A stretch of 40,869 nucleotides of DNA from CBDDBX01 sp965225955 (GTDB lineage Bacteria; Acidobacteriota; Aminicenantia; UBA2199). Where the stretch lies: the NCBI GenBank assembly GCA_965225955.1, contig CBDDBX010000022.1, positions 1-40,869 of the forward strand, in the 5' to 3' direction. The notes beneath the pieces are model-generated. The model saw only the letters and a list, made by a program, of their open reading frames with translations, was not told where the DNA came from and made no database searches. Below are positions 33,602 through 40,869 of this stretch, in pieces. Every line of letters begins with the position of its first letter. Position 1 is the stretch's first letter. Position numbers and translations under genes: made by a program.

Positions 33602-35007
33602 ATCAGAATATTGTCAAAAAAGAACTACTTGGTAGTGGAGGTATGGCAGATGTTTTCCTGGCTTACCATAAAGGCCTTGATAAAAATGTAGCTGTCAAGA
33701 TTCTCAAAAGAGATGTTCTGAAAGATATAGAGTATGTTAAGCGTTTTTTCAGAGAAGCCAGAATAACAGCTAACCTGAATCATCCCAATATCCTGAAAAT
33801 TTTTGAAAGTAATGTACACAACGGGGAATATTATATAGTAACAGAATATATGGGTGGAGGAGACTTCAGCCTGATAGTAAATAACCATAAAGTAGGGCTT
33901 AAAATAAAACTCAAAATTATTTCAATGGTTCTTAAAGCATTGAATTTTGCTCACCAGAAGGGTGTTGTTCACAGAGATGTTAAACCTTCAAATATACTGC
34001 TGGGCAAAGATTATAGTGTCAGGCTGGGGGATTTTGGTATTGCAACAGCTCTCTGGGGGCAGGAATCTAAATTAACGGCTACCAACGAACTCATAGGAAC
34101 TATGGACTATATTGCTCCTGAGCAGAGAGAAAGTGCCAAAAGAGTAGATGGACGTGCAGATATATACTCTATAGGTGTAATTTTATACTCTATGATAACA
34201 GGTAGAAAACCACAGGGGGCTTTTCTTAAACCTTCTGAAATTATTACATCTCTTCCTGATGCTCTGGATAATCTTATTATGAAATGTTTAAACCCAAGGC
34301 CTGCAGACAGATATAAGAGCTGTTTCAATCTGTATAAAGAGCTTGATGATATTATAGAAGCAAGTGGAGATGATGAAATCTTACTTACTGCAAGACCTTA
34401 TCATATGAACCCGGTTACTGAGATAAGACAGACCACTGTAATTGACACTGTTGGACTGGATAAATTACTTAAGCTTCTGAGAACTGGTAGTATAAGTGAA
34501 AAGTCTGAAGCCAGAGAGATGTTGCTGGCAAGATATGCTTCCGCTGATAAAGAGAGAGTACTTGAACTTCTTGATAGTGAAGAGGGGTTCTGTCTTGAAA
34601 CTATCATAGAACTTGTGGGTAAACTGGAATTAACATCTGCGGGGAAGAAGATTATGAGATTTCTGGATGACCCGGGGCTCATGAAAATGGCAGCCCGGGT
34701 TATTGGAGAGATAGGTTATATAGATGCTGAAGATAAACTGATAGAGATTCTGAAGCGTGGTGGCCCGTCAGGATCAGTTGCCATTGAACCTCTGGGTAGA
34801 ATTAAATCTGAAAAATCGGTAAAGTTTATCCAGCCATATATGAATAGTGAGTTTGACTGGATTAAAGAGAGTGCTATAGATGCTCTCTTCAGAATCGGAG
34901 GGAAAAAGTCCGATACTATTCTCAGGAAATCAGCATCTAATGATTCCTCCGCTGATATAAGAGGAAAGATAAAAAGATTGATGCTGGAAGCCGGGCGTAA
35001 ATTATAG
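33598..35007 (+). CDS. PknB-type Ser/Thr protein kinase with C-terminal HEAT-like repeats
   Basis: The 469-residue soluble kinase has the glycine loop 'LGSGGMADVFLA' (11-22), Lys34 (VAVKIL), Glu53, the catalytic loop 'HRDVKPSNILL' (125-135), DFG (145-147) and 'GTMDYIAPEQ', so it should be active. After a linker (about 265-285), residues about 285-469 form helical HEAT-like repeats such as 'RVIGEIGYIDAEDKLIEILK' and 'ESAIDALFRIGGKKSDTIL'. There is no membrane segment or PASTA domain, unlike PknB itself. Its start overlaps the FHA-GGDEF stop (ATGA), a sign of linked function. The HEAT region may recruit substrates or sense a partner. Confidence 0.93.
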   Translation: MNQNIVKKELLGSGGMADVFLAYHKGLDKNVAVKILKRDVLKDIEYVKRFFREARITANLNHPNILKIFESNVHNGEYYIVTEYMGGGDFSLIVNNHKVGLKIKLKIISMVLKALNFAHQKGVVHRDVKPSNILLGKDYSVRLGDFGIATALWGQESKLTATNELIGTMDYIAPEQRESAKRVDGRADIYSIGVILYSMITGRKPQGAFLKPSEIITSLPDALDNLIMKCLNPRPADRYKSCFNLYKELDDIIEASGDDEILLTARPYHMNPVTEIRQTTVIDTVGLDKLLKLLRTGSISEKSEAREMLLARYASADKERVLELLDSEEGFCLETIIELVGKLELTSAGKKIMRFLDDPGLMKMAARVIGEIGYIDAEDKLIEILKRGGPSGSVAIEPLGRIKSEKSVKFIQPYMNSEFDWIKESAIDALFRIGGKKSDTILRKSASNDSSADIRGKIKRLMLEAGRKL

Positions 35008-35017
35008 GGAGATGGAG

Positions 35018-36052
35018 ATGTCTAATAAAGATCTGTTTCATATCAAGCTGTTTCTTGGGTTCATTGTTGTTGTAATATCTACTATTATTCTGAAAGCACT
35101 TAAAACAGTTTTTCTTCCATTCTGCATATCTTTACTGCTCTACTTTATTTTTACAGGAATAAGGAAAAAACTTGTTAAGGTCGGAGTTCCCGGAACAGTA
35201 GCTACAATAATGCTGCTTTTGTGTATCGTAATGATATGCTGGGGCTTTGGAATGATGATATATAGTGGTGCCACTACTTTTATTGAAAAATTCCCTCAAT
35301 ACAGTTCAAAGATGAATGCACTGGCAGATTCTGTGCTGAAAGATCTTGATATTGAGATGTTCTCTGTTAAGGAGTATATTGATAAAATAGACTGGAGTTC
35401 CTTCATAAAAGATGCTACATCTGTAATCTCCGGTGGTTTTGGATCTTTTGCAATCTTCCTTGGTAACCTTATTCTGGTTCTGGTATTCCTGCTTTTTATG
35501 TTGTCCGGGGGATCTTCCGTACAGGATAGACTGAAAAATGCATTTAAGAGTGAAGATGCAGAAAGGTTTACTGATATTATAGGGAAAATAGAGTATCAGG
35601 TGCAGCATTACCTGTTGATAAAGACTTCAGTTAGTGCACTTACAGCCATTGTCTGTGGTATTGTCCTGGGTATTGCAGGGCTTGATATGGTTGTTTTTAT
35701 CTCTTTTCTTATTTTTGTTCTTAACTTTATTCCTAATGCCGGTTCTATTATAGCAACTGCATTTCCGGTAATAATAGGGATACTACAGTTCGGTTTTTCT
35801 ATAAAGGTAGCTATAATTGCAGGCGCTCTGATTGGTGTTCAGATGCTTATTGGAAATGTGGTGGAACCCAGAATTACTGGTGGAAGTCTTAACCTTTCTC
35901 CTATAGTTATTCTGAGTTCTCTTATTCTATGGGGCTGGGTATGGGGTATTGCGGGTATGATACTTGCCGTTCCACTTACATCTGCTGTGAAAATTATTGC
36001 TGCAAATATTCCGGCACTGAAACCAGTTTCTGATCTTATGGGAGCTGATTAA
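35018..36052 (+). CDS. AI-2E family (PerM/YdiK-like) membrane transporter
   Basis: The 344-residue protein has the family's layout: two to three helices, a helical soluble segment (about 80-145), then 'GGFGSFAIFLGNLILVLVF'-type helices, and the conserved C-terminal block 'NFIPNAGSIIATAFPVIIG' with 'PRITGGSLNLSPIVIL'. Relatives include the quorum-signal exporter TqsA and the sodium/proton antiporter UPF0118 group, so the substrate is not defined. I prefer the ATG at 35018, with GGGAG seven to eleven bases upstream, over the ATG at 35012, which is too close to it. It follows the kinase gene by ten bases and overlaps the convergent dnaE gene by four bases. Confidence 0.88.
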   Translation: MSNKDLFHIKLFLGFIVVVISTIILKALKTVFLPFCISLLLYFIFTGIRKKLVKVGVPGTVATIMLLLCIVMICWGFGMMIYSGATTFIEKFPQYSSKMNALADSVLKDLDIEMFSVKEYIDKIDWSSFIKDATSVISGGFGSFAIFLGNLILVLVFLLFMLSGGSSVQDRLKNAFKSEDAERFTDIIGKIEYQVQHYLLIKTSVSALTAIVCGIVLGIAGLDMVVFISFLIFVLNFIPNAGSIIATAFPVIIGILQFGFSIKVAIIAGALIGVQMLIGNVVEPRITGGSLNLSPIVILSSLILWGWVWGIAGMILAVPLTSAVKIIAANIPALKPVSDLMGAD

Positions 36053-39000
36053 TATATTATCTCTATTTTATTGCGACCGGTTAGATCTTCGATCTCTTTT
36101 TTCATCAGTAGAGTTGGGTTGATTCCTTTAAATCCGGTTTCAGCAAGACTGACGTTTTTACCATCCGGCATATATATAGCCAGTTTATAAGGCGTAGTTC
36201 CTTCATGCTTTTCAAGTAGTTTAAACAGTTTGTCTGAGAACTCATCTGTAAGATCTTTATGATCCATCTTTACAAATACTTTCCTGGCTTTTTTGTGGAG
36301 AAACTCTTCCAGAGGTGTTATATCTTCAAGGAAGATACTTGTTGCTTCTTCACCTTCAGGTAGTCGTCCTTCCAGAAAATAGGGGACATCACTCTGAACT
36401 ATATCTCTGAAATTTTCCCAGCTCTTCTTAAATGCCAGAACCTTTATTCTTCCTGAAAGATCTTCAAAGAACATCTCCCCATAGAAATTACCGGTTTTGG
36501 ATTTACGCTGCGAAATAGATGTAAAGGCTCCACCAATTTTAACTTTTTCTCCGGTAAATTCTCCAGACACAATATGGTTGATGTCTGTATTTGAGATTTT
36601 CTGGATCTCATTACTGAATCTCTCAATAGGGTTGTGGGTGAGATACATGCCGGCAATCTCTTTTTCTCCCTGTATGAGTTCGCTTTCAGACCATTCAGGA
36701 TCATTAACGATTGCCGGATTGATTGTTATCTTGTTCAGAGCAAAGTCACTGCCAAAGAGAGATTTCTGGGCATCAACTTTCTTTTTTGCAATCATTACTG
36801 CCTGTTGAACAGAATCTTCAAGAGACGCAAAAAGTACACTTCTGTGAATACCAAAATCGTCCATTGAACCTGATTTGATAAGGCTTTCAACAACGCCTTT
36901 GTTAACTTTTGAAAGGTCTATTCTTGTAAGGAAATCAGAAAAATCCTTAAACTCTCCACCAGCCTCCCTGGCAGCAAGAATACTGGCAAGAGCAGCGTCA
37001 CCACAACTTTTCAGGCCTTTCAGCCCGAATCTTATTGAAGATTTGGATTCAACTCTGAAATTTTCATAGCTTTTGTTTATTGATGGTGGAAGAATAGAGA
37101 TATTCATCTTCCTGCTTTCAGAAATATACTGGATAACTTTTGAGGTTGTAGAGGTTTTAGCAGCCTCATTTGTCAGATGAGCTGACATAAAGTATACAGG
37201 GTAGTGGGCTTTCAGATATGCAGTGTGATATGCAAGAAACCCATATGCAGTTGAGTGGGATTTATTAAATCCATATCTTGCGAAAGTTTTTATCTGGGAG
37301 AATAGTTCAGCACATTTTTTCTTATTAAAGCCTTTTTTCTCAGCTCCTTCCATAAACTCTTTCTCTACTTCCACAAGTTTATGTTCAAGCTTCTTACCCA
37401 TAATCTTTCTCATACCGTCAGCTTTACCAAGTGAGAAGCCGGCAATTGTAACAGATATGAGCATAACCTGTTCCTGATAAACAATAATACCGTAGGTATC
37501 GTTAAGGATCTCTTCAAGCTCTGGGAAAATATATGTTATTGGTACTTTACCCAGTTTTCTTTTAACAAACTCGTCAGCCATGCCGGATTCAAGTGGCCCT
37601 GGTCTGTAGAGAGCGTTAAGGGCGATCAGATCTTCTATTTTATCTGGTTTGGATCTCTTCAGAAAGTCTCTCATACCGGAACTTTCAAACTGGAAAATCC
37701 CGTCTGTTTCTCCGGCCTGGAAAACTTTGTAGGTCTTCTCGTCATCAAGAGGTGCTGTACTGAGATCTACCTCTATGCCTTCAATATCTTTTATCTGACT
37801 TAGAATATTCTTAATGATTGTAAGGGTCTTAAGACCCAGAATATCAAGCTTAAGAAGACCTATCTCTTCAACTTCCTCTTTCTCATACTGGGAAACAATA
37901 TCGTCTCTTGTTTTATAGAGAGGCATAAACTCCGTAAGTTTTTTGGGAGCAATAACAACACCAGCAGCATGCATGGAGGTATGTCTTACATTGTTTTCAA
38001 GTTTCAGAGCAAAATCCATGAGCTTATCGGCATTTTCAACCTGTTTAATCTCTTTGATCAGCTCATCGTTGTTTTCAAGCTCCTCTTTCAGATCAACTTT
38101 TGGTCCTTCAGGAAGCATCTTGGCAAGCTTGTTGACGTTGGCAAGGGGAATTTCAAGAACCCTGCCTATATCTCTGACAGCCATTTTGGCTTTCATCTTA
38201 CCAAAGGTTACAATCTGACAGACACTCTCTTCCCCGTATTTCTGTCTGATATATTCAATAACTTCAGCTCTTCTGTCCGGATCGAAATCCAGATCAATAT
38301 CGGGCATGGAGATTCTTTCAGGATTAAGAAACCTTTCAAAAATCAGATCATAATCAAGAGGATCAACTGTGGTAATGGACATGCAGTAGGAAACCAGACT
38401 TCCAACAACAGAACCTCTGCCGGGGCCAACAGCAATACCCTCTTCATAGCAGAAACGGATAATGTCCCATACTATAAGAAAATATCCGGGAAATCCCATT
38501 TCCCTTATTTTATCTATTTCGTAAGTGAGGCGTTCTTCATAAGTTTCAAGAGATTTCTTCTTCCCATCAAGAGATGGTTTAAGTTTCTCAAATCCATCAC
38601 GGCATATCTTTTCAAAATATCCGTCAATAGTCATACCGTCAGGTACATCAAACTCAGGATATGTGTACTCTCCGAGTACAAAATCAAAATTACATTTTGC
38701 AGCTATTTCATGAGTGTTTGTAATTGCTTCAGGAATATCTTTGAAAAGTTCGTTCATCTCTTCAAAAGATTTCAGATACATCTCCTCTGTCTGTTTTTTC
38801 ATCGGGCGGTTGGGATCAGACAGTACATTATTTGTTTGCAGGCAGATGAGGATTTCCCTTGCATCAGCATCATCTTTATCAAGGTAGTGAACGTCGTTGG
38901 ATGCTACAAGAGGTATTTCGAGATCTTTTGCCAGCTGTATAAGATCAGGCAGAACTTCAACCTGAATTGGCAGGCCGTGATTCTGAACTTCGATGTAGTA

Positions 39001-39521
39001 GTCTTCACCAAATTGATCTTTGTACCATTTTGCAGCTTCGTAAGCCTGTTCTTTCTGCCCTCTGAGCAGAAGCATGGGGATTTCTCCCTGAACGCAGGCT
39101 GACATTATAAGCAGGCCTTCCTTATGCTTTTCAAGAGATTCTTTATCTATTCTGGGTTTTCTGTAGAATCCTTCTGTATAAGAAAGGGTTATTAACTCTG
39201 ACAGATTCTTATACCCGGTTTTATCTTTAACAAGAACCACCAGATGGTGATAGTTTACAATGTTTCTTGCTTTATCCGGCTTGTCAAATCTGGAATGAGG
39301 AGCAACATACAGCTCACTCCCTATCAGAGGCTTGATCTTATGCTTTTTTTGCAGTTTTATAGAAGTTTTACTGCCCCCAGAATATTGCCGTGATCTGTTA
39401 ATGCCAGAGCCGGCATGTTGAGGTCAACAGCTTTTTTAACAAGTTTTATCTATCTGAAAGACAGGAGTCCAAGCAGACTGAATTCCGAGTGAACATGAAG
39501 ATGTATAAAAGTATCCTTCAT
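36049..39521 (-). CDS. dnaE: DNA polymerase III alpha subunit, frameshifted near the 5' end
   Basis: The replicative polymerase, about 1157 residues when frames are joined. The intact part (from about 39340 down) has the end of the PHP domain, 'GPGRGSVVGSLVSYC', the catalytic 'PDIDLDFDPDRR', the palm and finger blocks, the HhH region and an OB-fold ('FTGEKVKIGGAFTSIS'). The true start is probably ATG 39521, giving 'MKDTFIHLHVHSEFSLL', the DnaE PHP start. Between it and 39340 the frame breaks: in-frame TAG at 39450-39452, TAA at 39357-39359, an extra base in the T run at 39344-39350, and an apparent missing codon. I read these as sequencing or assembly errors. The gene follows guaA by 16 bases. 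Confidence 0.93.
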
Positions 39522-39537
39522 GGCTTTTCAGATCAGT

Positions 39538-40869
39538 CTATTCCCATTCAATTGTTCCGGGAGGTTTAGAGGTCAGATCATATGTAACTCTATTAATTCC
39601 GCTTACCTCATTAACAATTCTGTTTGCTACTTTCTTAAGGAATGGGAAAGGGGGTTCATACCAGTCAGCAGTCATGCCATCGATACTTTCCACCAGTCTG
39701 ATAGCACAGACGTTCTCATATGTTCTGACATCACCCATAACTCCGACAGTTTTAACAGGAAGCAGTACTGTAAAATGCCTGCCATATATCATTGTAAATG
39801 CCAAAGTTATGTAACTCTTCAATCATAATGGCATCAGCTTCCTGCAGCTTCTTAACTTTTGGTTTGGTTATGTTACCAAGAATTCTTACAGCAAGCCCTG
39901 GTCCGGGGAAGGGGTGTCTGTTTAACGAATTTTTTCATCAAGTTCAAGCTCTCTTCCGATAGCTCTTACTTCATCTTTGAATAGTTCCCTGAAAGGTTCA
40001 ACCAGCTGCCAGTTCATCTTCTCAGGAAGTCCTCCAACATTGTGATGACTTTTGATTGTAGCAGCAGGGCCTTTGGTTGACGCAGATTCTATTACATCAG
40101 GGTATAGTGTACCCTGAGCAAAAGAACTGTACTTTGCCGATCTGGTCTTCCACAGTACTGAAAATATCTATAAAAGTTTTGCCTATTATTTTTCTCTTTT
40201 TTTTCCGGCGAGCGAAACTCCTCTCAGGACGTGAGAGAAAAGTTGCAGATGCATCAATACCGGTAAACATTCAGATTCAGATCATTCCTGAATTTATCCA
40301 TCAGGTCATTAAATTCATTTTTTCTCAGAAGCCCGGTGTCTACAAAAACAGGTACCAGCTGATCACCAATGGCTTTTCTAAGTAGCAGAGCAAGTACTGT
40401 AGAGTCAACCCCACCACTAAGACCAAGAATTACTTTATTTTTACCAACAGTTTTACGAATACGTTCAATTTCAGTCTTAATGAAATTACCCATATTCCAG
40501 TCGGCTTCCAGAGATGCTATATTGAAAAGGAAATTTGAAAAGAATTACATGACCTTCTTCAGAGTGTACAACTTCAGGATGGAACTGAACACCATATATT
40601 CCACGTTCTTCTGATTCGATAACAGCAAACATCACAGTTTGCAGTAGAAACCGGTAACTGTGAAATCTGTAGGCAGGTTGGATATTTTATCCCCATGACT
40701 CATCCATACTCTGGAGTTTGGAGATACATCTTTAAGAAGGGGAGAATCATTTTTAACCTGTAGTGAAGCAAGTCCGAATTCTCTCTCTTTAGCAGGTTTT
40801 GATATCCATGCCGGGACATGTGGCCGATTAACTGAAGTCCATAGCATATGCCCAGAACAGGAATACTCA
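39538..40869 (-). CDS. guaA: GMP synthase, partial and with several frameshifts
   Basis: Glutamine-hydrolysing GMP synthase converts XMP to GMP with ATP and glutamine. Recognisable parts, in different frames: the GATase end ('SRVWMSHGDKI', near 40720), the ATP-pyrophosphatase loop 'VILGLSGGVDSTV' (near 40420), 'GTLYPDVIES' and 'HHNVGGLPEKM' (near 40090-40040), 'HPFPGPGLAVRILGNI' (near 39900), and the C-terminus 'INRVTYDLTSKPPGTIEWE'. The N-terminal part lies beyond the right edge. Frame changes occur near 39772, 39921-39935, about 40110, around 40200-40270 and beyond 40500. Several are single extra bases in runs of A or T. Restoring those bases gives a normal GuaA, so sequence error is more likely than decay. 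Confidence 0.88.

Noticed and set aside
37969..39102. Plus-strand frame of 377 codons
   Set aside because: It is wholly antisense to dnaE, which has conserved polymerase motifs; the protein is low-complexity and lacks domains.
39240..40869. Interpretation of dnaE and guaA as true pseudogenes
   Set aside because: Both are normally indispensable, the defects are mainly homopolymer indels, and they are confined to the window end.
1..40869. CRISPR arrays, tRNA or rRNA genes, insertion sequences, prophage
   Set aside because: No regularly spaced repeats, cloverleaf-like sequences, transposase motifs or phage structural genes were seen; gaps between genes are all below 300 bases.

Overview
The window looks like chromosomal DNA of a diderm bacterium with moderately low G+C (about 40% by eye) and dense, operon-like gene packing. 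The diderm inference rests on a TolC-type outer-membrane protein, an MlaC-type periplasmic lipid-binding protein, a type IV/GspG-type pilin and several secreted proteins. I cannot place the organism in a phylum. DUF115/Maf, TMTC-like and S55 proteins together recall spirochaetes and poorly cultured candidate phyla, but this is only an impression. I see no tRNA, rRNA, CRISPR array, insertion sequence or prophage.

Layout. 1-4222 (-): a lipid/drug efflux unit, tolC-type then mlaC-type then MMPL/RND exporter (running off the left edge), behind a promoter whose 17-bp spacer holds a perfect palindrome. 4244-7554 (-): a cell-envelope acylation unit made of an MBOAT acyltransferase ending in the hexapeptide FIYNGF, an SGNH-type transferase with a GSS motif, and an IPCT-like nucleotidyltransferase. 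7626-11202 (+): a secreted protein of unknown function, then TldD and TldE. 11218-12270 (-): a FabK/nitronate-monooxygenase-like flavoprotein with its own promoter.

12275-15452 (-) and 15505-21706 (+) form one region about surface glycans and the pilus. A methyltransferase, a DPM1-like GT2 and a GT-C membrane glycosyltransferase diverge from a pilin gene. The pilin has a clear sigma-54 promoter, tandem upstream palindromes and a strong terminator. Three more GT-C-type membrane proteins follow, one of them TMTC-like. The simplest reading is polyprenyl-phosphate-sugar dependent glycosylation of the pilin or other exported proteins. 21687-23599 (-) is a DUF115/Maf-type protein, divergent from prfB (23623-24756, +). 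comEC (24842-27136, +) follows.

27183-36052 (+) is a tightly packed signalling run: a CheY-like receiver, an S55 (SpoIVB-like) secreted peptidase, a secreted beta-propeller, two proteins I do not recognise, an FHA-GGDEF diguanylate cyclase, a Ser/Thr kinase with a C-terminal HEAT-like region, and an AI-2E-type permease. On the minus strand, guaA and then dnaE end the window. The last 1.5 kb contains many frameshifts, mostly single extra bases in homopolymers, in these two normally indispensable genes. That looks like poor sequence at a contig end.

The most striking features are the acyl-shuttle motif on the MBOAT, the fully readable sigma-54 pilin promoter, and repeated promoter geometry (-10 box about 5 to 9 bases before the ATG, no Shine-Dalgarno) that predicts leaderless mRNAs. 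The co-linear peptidase/propeller/unknown/FHA-GGDEF/kinase cassette is the best candidate for an undescribed system.
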